Assembly: GCA_964618175.1 (NCBI GenBank)
Contig: CAZTZX010000009.1
Location: forward strand, 1 to 41,280
Source: DTU018 sp964618175
Lineage (GTDB): Bacteria > Bacillota > Syntrophomonadia > Syntrophomonadales > Syntrophomonadaceae
Length of the DNA: 41,280 bases
Direction of reading: 5' to 3'
Shown here: in pieces, positions 32,596 to 40,299 of the stretch
Position numbering within the stretch: the stretch's first letter is position 1
Layout of the letters: each line of letters starts with the position of its first letter
The notes under the pieces: generated by a model
The model's input: the letters and a program-made list of their open reading frames with translations, nothing else
Database searches by the model: none
Told to the model about the DNA's origin: nothing
Translations under genes and position numbers: made by a program

Positions 32596-35236
32596 CGGGA
32601 AATATGTGTATTTATTCGAAGAAGGCAAATCAGACATGAAAATGTTACTGGGCGGTAAAGGTGCCAATTTGGCGGAGATGACGCGCATCGGTTTGCCGGT
32701 TCCACATGGTTTTACCATTACCACCGAAGCCTGTAATACTTATTTGGCCTCGGGAGAGACATTGCCTGACAGCGTATTAAAACAGACTTTCGAGAGCTTG
32801 GCTGTACTAGAAAAGCGCACTGGCAAGGGCTTTGGTTCCAAGAATAATCCGCTACTGGTTTCCGTTCGCTCCGGAGCAGCTATTTCCATGCCGGGCATGA
32901 TGGATACCATACTGAACCTGGGCTTGAATGATGAATCCGTGCAGGGACTGGCTGAATTGACCGGTGATCAGCGTTTTGCCTATGACTGTTATCGCCGCTT
33001 TATCCAGATGTTTAGTAATGTAGTGCTGGACATTGAACACTCCTTGTTTGATGATATTTTGGAAAGATTCAAGCGTAAACTCAGCCTCATTTTTGACTAC
33101 GAAATACCGGCCTCCGAACTGCAAAACATAATTAGCGAGTATAAAAACCTGGTGCAAAGAGAAAAGAATTTTCAATTTCCGCAAGATGTCAAAGAGCAGT
33201 TGACCATGGCGATCAAAGCCGTGTTCAGCTCCTGGAATAATCAGCGGGCTATTGTATATCGCCGACTCAACAAGATTGACGATAATTTGGGAACGGCCGT
33301 AAATGTGCAGTGTATGGCTTTCGGCAATATGGGACAAGACTGCGGAACCGGAGTGGCCTTTACCCGTGATCCATCTACTGGAGAAAAGATTTTATATGGT
33401 GAATTCTTAGTAAATGCTCAGGGTGAGGATGTAGTAGCTGGCATTCGTACTCCACTGCCCATTGCTAAATTAAAAGAGGAACTGCCCGGAGTATATCAGC
33501 AGTTTGTTGATACCTGCCAGAAACTCGAAAATCACTATCGTGACATACAGGACATTGAGTTTACAGTAGAAAAGGGCACCCTGTATATGCTACAGACCCG
33601 CAACGGCAAGCGCACCGCCCGGGCTTCAGTTAAGATCGCGGTCGATATGGTAAATGAGGGTCTTATCAGTAAAGAAGAAGCCCTCTTGCGAGTTGATGCA
33701 GAACAGCTCAACCAGTTGTTACACCGACAGATCGACACCAGTGTTCAACTCGAAGCCATCGCTAAAGGTTTACCGGCTTCACCAGGAGCGGCCTCCGGTC
33801 AAGTAGTGTTCGATGCGGATTTGGCCGAAAAAATGGGCGAAGCGGGGGAAAAGGTAGTTCTGGTCCGCAACGAGACTACTCCCGATGATATCCATGGAAT
33901 CATATATGCCCAGGGGGTACTGACTTCTCGGGGTGGTATGACTTCTCATGCGGCTGTAGTAGCCCGGGGGATGGGTAAACCCTGTGTTTGTGGCTGTGAA
34001 ACTATCAAGATAGATCCCGCTGGCCATCAGTTTACCGTCAATGGGCTGGTAGTAAAAAAAGGAGACATTATTACCGTTGATGGGGCTACCGGCAAAGTTA
34101 TGCTGGGAGAAGTACCTATGATAGAGCCGACTTTATCCGATGAATTTGAGACCCTTTTGCAGTGGGCTGATCAGGTTAAGACGGTAGCAGTGCGGGCCAA
34201 TGCAGATGCTCCCGAGGACGCAGCCCGGGCTAGAGAGTTTGGAGCCCAGGGTATTGGCCTGTGCCGAACCGAGCACATGTTCATGGCACAGGAAAGGCTT
34301 CCCCATGTACAGGAAATGATTCTTGCCGAGAGCCTGGAAGAGAGACAAAAGCCCCTGGCCACTCTATTGGAGATCCAACGCCAGGATTTCTACGGTATAC
34401 TCAAGGCCATGGCTCCACTACCGGTTACCATTCGTTTGCTGGATCCGCCTTTGCATGAGTTCCTGCCTGATTACGATACACTGCTGCTGGAAATTGCCGA
34501 GTTGAAACATCAAAATGCCAACAGCAAGACCATTCTGGAAAAGCAAGAACTTTTAAAGAAGATAAACAGCCTTTCCGAGGCCAATCCCATGCTAGGTCAT
34601 CGGGGTTGTCGTCTCGGTATTACCTATCCCGATATCTACCGGATGCAGGCACGGGCTATTTTTGAAGCCATGCTGCAGCTCAAGCGGGAAAATATAGAGA
34701 CCTTTGCCGAAATCGAAATACCGCTGGTGATGGACGTCAGTGAATTTGCTATGCTCAAAGCTGAAATCGAATTTGTCTACGAGGAAATTAAAAATGAAAA
34801 CGGCGGAGAGGAAATAAAATATGCCATCGGGACCATGATTGAATTACCTCGGGCTTGTGTTACTGCTGATAAAATCGCCGCCGAAGCCGAGTTCTTCTCC
34901 TTTGGAACCAACGACCTGACCCAGACAACCTTGGGATTTAGCCGCGATGATGCCGAAGGCAAATTTATCCCCGTTTATCTGGAAAAAAAGATTATCCGGG
35001 ATAATCCCTTTGCGGTTCTGGATCGTGAGGGAGTTGGGGCTTTAATGCGCATTGCTGTTGAAAAAGCGCGCTCGGTAAAACCGGATCTGCTCATGGGTAT
35101 CTGTGGAGAGCACGGTGGTGAGCCAAGCTCTATTGAATTCTGCCATTTGATTGGTTTGGACTATGTGAGCTGCTCCCCTTACCGCATTCCAATAGCCAGA
35201 CTGGCAGCCGCCCAGGCTAAAATTAACAATCAATAA
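32588..35236 (+). CDS. ppdK: Pyruvate, phosphate dikinase
   Basis: PPDK interconverts pyruvate, ATP and phosphate with PEP, AMP and pyrophosphate. The 882-residue enzyme has the N-terminal ATP-grasp domain (LLGGKGANLAEMTRIGLPVP, VSVRSGAAISMPGMMDTILN), a phosphohistidine domain with GGMTSHAAVVARGMGKPC (His454 catalytic, Thr452 the regulatory site) and the C-terminal PEP/pyruvate barrel (GLCRTEHMFM, GHRGCRLGITYPDIYRMQ, FSFGTNDLTQTTLGFSRDD, GICGEHGGEPSSIEF with Cys839). All key residues are present. An AGGAGG precedes the ATG. Pairing with PDRP and CcpN makes a three-layer control of pyruvate/PEP flow, fitting an energy-limited anaerobe that can use pyrophosphate. Confidence 0.98.
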   Translation: MSSGKYVYLFEEGKSDMKMLLGGKGANLAEMTRIGLPVPHGFTITTEACNTYLASGETLPDSVLKQTFESLAVLEKRTGKGFGSKNNPLLVSVRSGAAISMPGMMDTILNLGLNDESVQGLAELTGDQRFAYDCYRRFIQMFSNVVLDIEHSLFDDILERFKRKLSLIFDYEIPASELQNIISEYKNLVQREKNFQFPQDVKEQLTMAIKAVFSSWNNQRAIVYRRLNKIDDNLGTAVNVQCMAFGNMGQDCGTGVAFTRDPSTGEKILYGEFLVNAQGEDVVAGIRTPLPIAKLKEELPGVYQQFVDTCQKLENHYRDIQDIEFTVEKGTLYMLQTRNGKRTARASVKIAVDMVNEGLISKEEALLRVDAEQLNQLLHRQIDTSVQLEAIAKGLPASPGAASGQVVFDADLAEKMGEAGEKVVLVRNETTPDDIHGIIYAQGVLTSRGGMTSHAAVVARGMGKPCVCGCETIKIDPAGHQFTVNGLVVKKGDIITVDGATGKVMLGEVPMIEPTLSDEFETLLQWADQVKTVAVRANADAPEDAARAREFGAQGIGLCRTEHMFMAQERLPHVQEMILAESLEERQKPLATLLEIQRQDFYGILKAMAPLPVTIRLLDPPLHEFLPDYDTLLLEIAELKHQNANSKTILEKQELLKKINSLSEANPMLGHRGCRLGITYPDIYRMQARAIFEAMLQLKRENIETFAEIEIPLVMDVSEFAMLKAEIEFVYEEIKNENGGEEIKYAIGTMIELPRACVTADKIAAEAEFFSFGTNDLTQTTLGFSRDDAEGKFIPVYLEKKIIRDNPFAVLDREGVGALMRIAVEKARSVKPDLLMGICGEHGGEPSSIEFCHLIGLDYVSCSPYRIPIARLAAAQAKINNQ

Positions 35237-35266
35237 ATTTGATAATTTATTCTATAAAAGTAAACA

Positions 35267-35308
35267 AAGGGTATTGGAACTTTATTTAATTTAAGTACCA
35301 ATACCCTT
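35267..35308 (+). terminator. Terminator hairpin after ppdK
   Basis: AAGGGTATTGG (35267-35277) pairs perfectly with CCAATACCCTT (35298-35308), with an inner ACTT/AAGT extension. It could serve either direction. The same GGGTATTG/CAATACCC core occurs in a second hairpin at 36493-36528. Confidence 0.75.
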
Positions 35309-35392
35309 ACTCATTAAAACTGTTTTTCTGAATACTATAAAAATGGCTTTGCTGCGCACTTGTTGGAATAATGCACAGTAACTGTAAGATAA

Positions 35393-35536
35393 AGTATAAT
35401 TAATAGTGGATATGTAAGTATAGGTTTATTGATTTTTATCTTTGTTCATGGTGCTATATGCGGGATTGTTGCTTGGTACGAAAATGAGAAAAGGTTTAAT
35501 AAAATTTCATTAAATTTAGAGCAAAGGAATAAATAA
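35393..35536 (+). pseudogene. Remnant of a small membrane protein gene
   Basis: An open stretch of 47 codons ending at a TAA and coding for a hydrophobic segment (GLLIFIFVHGAICGIVAWYE) followed by a charged tail (NEKRFNKISLNLEQRNK). There is no ATG or GTG in frame and no ribosome binding site; the only possible start is a TTG at 35429. The base composition is AT-rich like the rest of 35237-36800. It looks like the 3' end of a broken gene. Confidence 0.35.
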
Positions 35537-35763
35537 TCAGCCCAACTGAATGGAGAATTATCTCTTGTTGTACAGTATTTCTTATTTTATGCAGTCACTC
35601 TAAACGTAGATATATTGGTCACAAGAAGTTCTTCCATAATGTTAAAAATGATGATTGGTCGAAATTGATAATGAAGTATGCGTATTATAAGATTAGGTTA
35701 TTGAGAGAAGCTGAAAGTTGTGCCCCGAAGTATTCCAATTGGGAATTTGAGAAATATAAATGA
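35533..35763 (+). pseudogene. Remnant of a small unknown gene (copy A, KNDDWS motif)
   Basis: A frame of 76 codons overlapping the previous fragment by 4 bases and ending in TGA. It lacks a clear start and ribosome binding site. It encodes a basic, tyrosine-rich peptide (HKKFFHNVKNDDWSKLIMKY, then YYKIRLLREAES). The stretch HKKFFHNVKNDDWSKLI aligns without gaps to a second fragment at 36360-36452, showing that both derive from one gene family. I do not recognise that family. The rest of 35309-35815 holds no other gene. Confidence 0.4.
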
Positions 35764-35765
35764 AT

Positions 35766-35794
35766 TTATCAGAGTAATAAAAGAGAAGTATAAT
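35766..35794 (+). promoter_or_regulatory. Promoter of the small gene pair
   Basis: TTATCA (35766-35771) and a perfect TATAAT (35789-35794), 17 bases apart. The predicted start near 35801 leaves a short leader with GGAGGTG at 35803-35809. Confidence 0.6.
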
Positions 35795-35815
35795 TTATAG
35801 ATGGAGGTGTTGTTC

Positions 35816-36085
35816 ATGATGTATCCGTATATGACTTTGTCTGATGAAACAGAGATAGTGCATTCGCATATTATTGAGGAAAATGGAGTGCAATGTGTGG
35901 AGGTTCATTTTGAACGTCCATCTGAAAAAGGCTTTGATGTAGCAAGATGTACCTTGCCGTCTTATACATGGATTAAGCGTGAGGGGTTCACTGATAATGA
36001 GATTGACAAATTTGAGAAGTTCCTGCATTGTAATGCACATTTGTTTTATAAATATGCTGCAAGCGGAGGGATAAAAATTGCCTAG
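35816..36085 (+). CDS. Small conserved-type protein, partner of DUF4160-like gene
   Basis: An 89-residue soluble protein I do not recognise with certainty. It starts at the ATG at 35816, 6 bases after a strong GGAGGTG. The N-terminal half looks like beta strands (IVHSHIIEENGVQCVEVHFE, RCTLPSYTWIKREGF). The C-terminal half is helical (TDNEIDKFEKFLHCNAHLFY). Its stop overlaps the start of the next gene by 8 bases, so the two are translationally coupled. Its place beside a DUF4160-like protein resembles the DUF2442/DUF4160 pairs that have been suggested to be toxin-antitoxin-like modules; that function is unproven. It sits in an AT-rich island. Confidence 0.75.
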   Translation: MMYPYMTLSDETEIVHSHIIEENGVQCVEVHFERPSEKGFDVARCTLPSYTWIKREGFTDNEIDKFEKFLHCNAHLFYKYAASGGIKIA

Positions 36086-36356
36086 TCTCTTTCGAATTGG
36101 CTCCTATTTAGTTTTTTTCTGGTCAAATGAAAGCTTTGAACCAATTCATGTGCATATAGGCAAAGGAAAGCCAAGCCCTAATGCGACAAAGGTATGGTTA
36201 ACGGCATCGGGTGGTTGTATTGCAGCAAATAATTCAAGCAAAATACCTCAAAAAGAATTAAATGAGATACTGGAGATTATATCCGCACAACATTTTATGA
36301 TATGCGAAGAGTGGAAAAATCATTTCAGGGTTAATGAAATTACGTTCTATTGCTAA
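36078..36356 (+). CDS. DUF4160-like small protein
   Basis: A 92-residue protein of the DUF4160 type, recognised from FRIGSYLVFFWSNESFEPIH followed by VHIGKGKPSPNATKVWLT, the EP-H-VH pattern being the family core, and the ending KNHFRVNEITFYC. The start is TTG at 36078, 7 bases after GGAGGG, within the stop region of the upstream partner. DUF4160 proteins are small, widespread in bacteria, and usually paired with a second small gene. No biochemical function is established, so toxin or antitoxin roles are speculation. Confidence 0.8.
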   Translation: MPSLFRIGSYLVFFWSNESFEPIHVHIGKGKPSPNATKVWLTASGGCIAANNSSKIPQKELNEILEIISAQHFMICEEWKNHFRVNEITFYC

Positions 36357-36359
36357 TAA

Positions 36360-36452
36360 AGAAGTTGCAAGAAGTGTTCCGTAATGTGCAAAAACGACGA
36401 TTGGTCTATTTTGATTGCAGCTGCCCAGGCGGCTATAACCAACTTAGACTAA
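36360..36452 (+). pseudogene. Fragment of the same unknown gene (copy B, KNDDWS motif)
   Basis: A 30-codon frame (CKKCSVMCKNDDWSILIAAA, then QAAITNLD and TAA) that aligns without gaps to copy A at 35533-35763: 10 of 17 residues agree around KNDDWS-LI. It lies 4 bases after the DUF4160-like gene. There is no ribosome binding site at its only ATG, so it appears to be a decayed fragment. Confidence 0.35.
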
Positions 36453-36492
36453 TCGAAGTAAGGCTTAATAACAGTTGAATAAAGTGAAGATA

Positions 36493-36540
36493 GGGTATTG
36501 TCCGGCAATGATTTAACGGACAATACCCTTTGTTTCTTTT
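36493..36540 (+). terminator. Terminator hairpin after the small gene pair
   Basis: GGGTATTGTCCG (36493-36504) pairs perfectly over 12 bases with CGGACAATACCC (36517-36528), followed by TTTGTTTCTTTT. Its outer eight bases equal those of the hairpin at 35267-35308 on the other side of the island. Confidence 0.85.
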
Positions 36541-36599
36541 AAAAGGCTGTCTAAAAGAGTGGAAATGGCAACGATCTCCACGAAAGGAGATGTTATTTT

Positions 36600-36686
36600 A
36601 TGCACGAACGAGAGCAAGAGTTAGTAGGCCTGTTGTCAGAGCAACATCCATCTCTAAAGCTTGCATTCGATATTGCTAAAGTATAG
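36600..36686 (+). CDS. Possible 28-residue peptide
   Basis: A short ORF (MHEREQELVGLLSEQHPSLK then LAFDIAKV) with AAAGGAGA about 9 bases before its ATG. The ribosome binding site lies in the 3' arm of a small hairpin ATCTCC/GGAGAT (36574-36591), which could hide it. It is unlike anything I recognise. It may be the intact start of a gene truncated by a later event, or a chance ORF. From here to 36780 I see no other gene. Confidence 0.3.
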   Translation: MHEREQELVGLLSEQHPSLKLAFDIAKV

Positions 36687-36779
36687 ACGATATATTTGAA
36701 TTTATTGACGATTAGTTCCCTAAAATGCCTCTTGTTGTTCATTAACATTATAGGGCAATATCTGCCTGTCTTTGTCGGG

Positions 36780-36809
36780 TAGACAGTAGGGAAGTGGTGC
36801 CGATATAAT
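36780..36809 (+). promoter_or_regulatory. Sigma-A promoter of rodA
   Basis: TAGACA (36780-36785) and a perfect TATAAT (36804-36809), 18 bases apart. The predicted start near 36816 lies beyond the ATG at 36812, which supports the TTG at 36833 as the true rodA start. Confidence 0.7.
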
Positions 36810-36832
36810 GAATGGATAGGGGAGGTTGTACC

Positions 36833-37969
36833 TTGAACCTTAAGCGGCTGAAATTTATAGATAAACCCTTTTTAATAAGCTTCATAGTTATCCTGGGCTT
36901 TGGTCTGGTGGCTCTTACCAGTGCCAGCCAGGGTATTTCTGGGGATCCTTATTATTATGTTAAAAAACAGGCGGTTTTTGTGTGCCTGGGCCTGGTGGCT
37001 GCCATACTGGTTCTGAGTTATGATTACAGCCATTTGCGACGGTATAGTATTTTATTCTACGGATTATCAGTGTTTTTGCTGATAGCAGTTTTAGTGATAG
37101 GCGAAGAACAACGTGGTACCACTGGATGGATCAGCCTGGGGCCACTGCCGGCCATTCAACCGGCTGAGTTTACTAAAATAATGTTGGCGGTTGCTTTTGC
37201 CGATTTCCTTAATAAACGTAAAGGGATGCTGAATACTCTTGGGGAAATTTTACCCTGTTTGGTTTATATGGGAGTACCTTTTATGCTCATATTAATGCAG
37301 CCAGATCTGGGTACAGCGCTGGTTTATATTGCTATTACGATAGTAATGCTGTTTGTAGCCGGAGCCAATCCCCGGGTGTTGGGAGGATTGCTGGCATTCG
37401 GTGCAGGTGCGATAGCGCTGATGTTGCTTTTGCACTTTCAGTTGGGCATGTGGTTGCCTTTGGAGGATTATCAACTGCAACGACTTACGGTTTTCCTGGA
37501 TCCCTATCAGGATGGACAGGGAGGTCGAGGAGCAGGATGGAATACCATCCAGTCTCTAATCGCTATCGGCTCAGGCGGCTTGACCGGGCAGGGGTTATTT
37601 AACGGTACCCAGGTACAGCTCAATTTTCTTCCTGAGCATCATACCGATTTTATTTACGCTCTTATCGGCGAAGAAATGGGTTTCATCGGAGCGGCGGCCG
37701 TTGTTCTGCTCTATGGCATCCTGCTATTGCGAGCCATTCATGTAAGCTTTCATGCCAAAGATCTGTATGGTACCCTGATAGTTGCGGGCGTGGCCGCCAT
37801 GTGGCTATTCCATGTCTTTGAAAATATTGGCATGTCAATAGGCATCATGCCTATTACCGGTATACCGTTGCCTTTTATCAGCTATGGAGGCAGCTCCATG
37901 CTAGCCAATTTCCTGGCAGTTGGGTTGGTTTTGAGTGTCAATGTGCGGGGGCGGAAAATAGTATTTTAG
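36833..37969 (+). CDS. rodA: Rod shape-determining protein RodA (SEDS glycosyltransferase)
   Basis: A polytopic SEDS peptidoglycan polymerase, 378 residues, with about ten predicted helices. Typical RodA strings are TGWISLGPLPAIQPAEFTKI, LMQPDLGTALVYIAI, YQLQRLTVFLDPYQDGQG, LPEHHTDFIYALIGEEMGFI and TGIPLPFISYGGSSMLANFL. RodA is preferred over FtsW or SpoVE because of the YQLQRLTVFLDP and EHHTDFI forms. The TTG start lies 7 bases after GGGGAGG. It marks the return to ordinary chromosomal sequence after the AT-rich island. It acts with class B penicillin-binding proteins in cell elongation. Confidence 0.93.
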   Translation: MNLKRLKFIDKPFLISFIVILGFGLVALTSASQGISGDPYYYVKKQAVFVCLGLVAAILVLSYDYSHLRRYSILFYGLSVFLLIAVLVIGEEQRGTTGWISLGPLPAIQPAEFTKIMLAVAFADFLNKRKGMLNTLGEILPCLVYMGVPFMLILMQPDLGTALVYIAITIVMLFVAGANPRVLGGLLAFGAGAIALMLLLHFQLGMWLPLEDYQLQRLTVFLDPYQDGQGGRGAGWNTIQSLIAIGSGGLTGQGLFNGTQVQLNFLPEHHTDFIYALIGEEMGFIGAAAVVLLYGILLLRAIHVSFHAKDLYGTLIVAGVAAMWLFHVFENIGMSIGIMPITGIPLPFISYGGSSMLANFLAVGLVLSVNVRGRKIVF

Positions 37970-38014
37970 CGGTCGGGACATACTAAAAGCGTAGCCTACA
38001 AAGGGGGAAGCCCA

Positions 38015-38449
38015 ATGGAATCTGATACCAATCGGGAAATGAACCGGGAGCATGAGGACGGGTCAAAAGGGAATCCCCGGATGGCTGAAAAAGTCCTCCA
38101 GGAAGCCTTACTGCTAATTCCCAATTTCCTAAAGCTGTTATATCGGTTATCCAAAGACTCAGCCGTTAGCACAACTGATAGGGCTCTGCTGGCAGGTACC
38201 GTAGGCTATGTCCTGTTCCCACTGGACTTTTTGCCGGACATGATACCCTTTTTAGGACAGGTGGATGATGTGCTACTGGTCGCTTTGGTCGTTAAACGCC
38301 TGATGGGAAGTGTCAGCCATGACGTCTTGGAGGGGTATTGGGATGGGGATGGTCGCCTTTTGATATGGATTGAAAGAATAATCGATCTTTCTCGTCACGT
38401 GGTTCCTCCCAAGATTTACAATCGCCTGGTGAAAAAAGCTCACCCATAG
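38015..38449 (+). CDS. YkvA-like DUF1232 membrane protein
   Basis: A 144-residue protein containing the DUF1232 segment (about 60-100): STTDRALLAGTVGYVLFPLD followed by FLPDMIPFLGQVDDVLLVAL, with the typical P-DF-PD-IP-G-DD pattern. It has one or two hydrophobic stretches in that region and a charged N-terminus. Function is unknown. AAAGGGGG lies before the ATG. It follows rodA by 45 bases and is probably co-transcribed. Confidence 0.88.
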   Translation: MESDTNREMNREHEDGSKGNPRMAEKVLQEALLLIPNFLKLLYRLSKDSAVSTTDRALLAGTVGYVLFPLDFLPDMIPFLGQVDDVLLVALVVKRLMGSVSHDVLEGYWDGDGRLLIWIERIIDLSRHVVPPKIYNRLVKKAHP

Positions 38450-38462
38450 GAGCGAGCGGATC

Positions 38463-38493
38463 AGAGGCTATCTTTAGAGATAGCCTCTTTATT
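38463..38493 (+). terminator. Terminator after the YkvA-like gene
   Basis: AGAGGCTATCT (38463-38473), loop TTAG, AGATAGCCTCT (38478-38488), then TTATT. A perfect 11-base stem that ends the rodA transcript before the convergent minus-strand gene. Confidence 0.88.
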
Positions 38494-38549
38494 CGTGGAG
38501 TTTCATTTAGCCACAGATACCAGTGTGATTTTTCTTTTAGATGTTTTTG

Positions 38550-39524
38550 CTAAAATCGAGCCAGATTATTGGCGAAAATCGTGCGGGCTTCTTCAACCAT
38601 GGATTCAATAAGTTCTTTACAGGTAGTCACTTCTTTTATTAGACCTACGGATTGACCTACCATAAATGCCGCATTATCAACGTCACCGCTTTGCCAGGCT
38701 GTTTTTACCTTCTGCCCGGACAGCAGAGGGATCAATTCTGCCAGCCCACCGCCCTGGCTTTCCAAATCCAGTATTTGCTGGGCTAGTTGATTTTTTAAGG
38801 CCCGTCCCTGAAGACCTATAGACTTGCAGATCAGGGTAGTATCATTTTCCTTACGTTGGATGAGTTCTTCCCATATATTGGGATGGACGGCACACTCCTT
38901 AGTAGCAATAAATCGGGTAGCCATCAATACGCCTTCTGCCCCCAGGCTTAAAGCCGCAGCTAATCCACGTCCATCAGCAATACCTCCGGTGGAAATAACC
39001 GGTATCTTTACACTTTCGGCGATGCGGGGCACCAGAACCGTGGTGGCCACGTCATCACTGAGGGGATGGCCGCCTTCTTCGATACCAGCGGCAATAACGG
39101 CGTCATAGCCATATTTTTCAATGTTTAAGGCGTGACGGACCGCACCTACTTTATGCATAACTTTCACGTTGGCCTTATGTAGCATATCTAAATACTTAAC
39201 GGCTGGTTTACCGGATACCTCGATCACTTCAACTTTTTCTTCGGCACATACCCGGAAGAAATCATCGAAAATCTCATCGGTAAATCGCATGGAAGGAAGC
39301 AGAGTGATATTTATACCGATGGGTTTAGAAGTCAATTCGCGGGCGCGGTGGATAGCTTGGCGAAAATCTTCGCCGGTGTCGTAGTTACAGGCGGTGATAT
39401 TTCCCAGCCCACCTGCATTGGAGATGGCCGCGCATAGTTCAGGGGTGGCCAACCACAGCATCCCTCCGCAGATAATCGGGTATTCAATGCCAAACAGCTC
39501 AGTTATTCGGGTCTTCACAAACAT
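38550..39524 (-). CDS. Nitronate monooxygenase / FabK-like flavoprotein
   Basis: A 324-residue FMN-dependent TIM-barrel enzyme of the nitronate monooxygenase/2-nitropropane dioxygenase family. Motifs are GIEYPIICGGM and SNAGGLGNITA at the N-terminus, IAAGIEEGGHPLSDD (the conserved Gly-Gly-His), VISTGGIADGRGLAAALSLGA (phosphate binding) and EGVLMATRFIATKEC. The family includes both nitronate oxidases and the enoyl-ACP reductase FabK, so the substrate is open; no fatty-acid synthesis genes adjoin it. The ATG at 39522-39524 is preceded on its strand by GGGGGG. It is the only confident minus-strand gene and faces the rodA operon. Confidence 0.88.
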   Translation of the reverse strand: MFVKTRITELFGIEYPIICGGMLWLATPELCAAISNAGGLGNITACNYDTGEDFRQAIHRARELTSKPIGINITLLPSMRFTDEIFDDFFRVCAEEKVEVIEVSGKPAVKYLDMLHKANVKVMHKVGAVRHALNIEKYGYDAVIAAGIEEGGHPLSDDVATTVLVPRIAESVKIPVISTGGIADGRGLAAALSLGAEGVLMATRFIATKECAVHPNIWEELIQRKENDTTLICKSIGLQGRALKNQLAQQILDLESQGGGLAELIPLLSGQKVKTAWQSGDVDNAAFMVGQSVGLIKEVTTCKELIESMVEEARTIFANNLARF

Positions 39525-39718
39525 ACCCCCCAGATCAAAATTTTGCTTTATATCATTATATTACATTTATGAACTTTCTAATAACAAAATTTCCTATAGA
39601 TACTCAGTCATAATTTTGTGATCGGTAAGATATACTGTATTGCCCGACTTTTTATATTTATTGCTCAAGAATGGTCGGGACAAGGAGGGTCTTATTAAAG
39701 ATCGCCGAGGTGATGGAA

Positions 39719-40297
39719 ATGTTAGGAAGTTTTCGAATACGCATGCTCATAGTAGTCTTGATTGTTTTGCTGGTGGGATTGTCTGTACAGTCTGGCCATA
39801 GCAGCAGTTATGTGGTGGAGTCTCTTTTAACTAATTATGTTCTTAAGGATTACGGGGTGGAGAGCAAGCTGGCCATGCTGGTTGAGAATACCCGTAACCA
39901 GATGAGCGATGATAACGTGACGGTTATGGCCGATGGCGAGATGCAAGCTCCCTGTGACTATTTGACCTTAGCCAGACGCTACGGGTGGAACTGGAATGAA
40001 GAAAGCCGTAAACAGGAATTCCATCCGGGGGTATCTTTGATCGTTAAAGACAGTACTCTGGTGCGTCCGGTTCTGGCGGGAGAGGTTGTGGAGATATCTC
40101 GTCAGGACGAAGGCAGGACCATTTTAATAAAACACAGTCCGGATCTATTTTCTTATTATCAAGGCCTGCAAGAAGTGCTGGTGAGGGAAGAGCAACACAT
40201 TGATCAGCGGCAGATATTAGGCAAAACTGGTAAAACTCTATACTTTGAATTGCGCGACCAAGATGGTCCTATGGATCCGCACAGCCTCTTTCCCTAA
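39719..40297 (+). CDS. LytM/M23-domain membrane protein, SpoIVFA-like
   Basis: A 192-residue protein with an N-terminal transmembrane helix (about 8-25, MLIVVLIVLLVGLSVQSG) and a C-terminal M23/LytM-like domain (about 100-190) starting at FHPGVSLIVKD with His102. The metal and catalytic residues appear lost: the expected Asp after the first His reads Leu (HPGVSL), and the usual HxH reads LYFELR. A degenerate LytM domain before an M50 protease is the SpoIVFA arrangement, where it restrains SpoIVFB in the forespore membrane. The ATG at 39719 follows GAGGTG by 6 bases. Nothing clear is seen in the 194 bases between this and the divergent gene. Confidence 0.8.
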   Translation: MLGSFRIRMLIVVLIVLLVGLSVQSGHSSSYVVESLLTNYVLKDYGVESKLAMLVENTRNQMSDDNVTVMADGEMQAPCDYLTLARRYGWNWNEESRKQEFHPGVSLIVKDSTLVRPVLAGEVVEISRQDEGRTILIKHSPDLFSYYQGLQEVLVREEQHIDQRQILGKTGKTLYFELRDQDGPMDPHSLFP

Positions 40298-40299
40298 TT

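Noticed and set aside
36545..36786. GGCTGTCTA and TAGACAGTA as ends of an insertion sequence
   Set aside because: Only 7 of 9 bases match as inverted repeats, there is no transposase remnant between them, and the second copy overlaps the rodA -35 element.
39606..39638. Sigma-E-like promoter before the SpoIVFA-like gene
   Set aside because: GTCATAATT and TATACTGT partly resemble the sporulation consensus, but the 17-base gap is too long and the match is imperfect.
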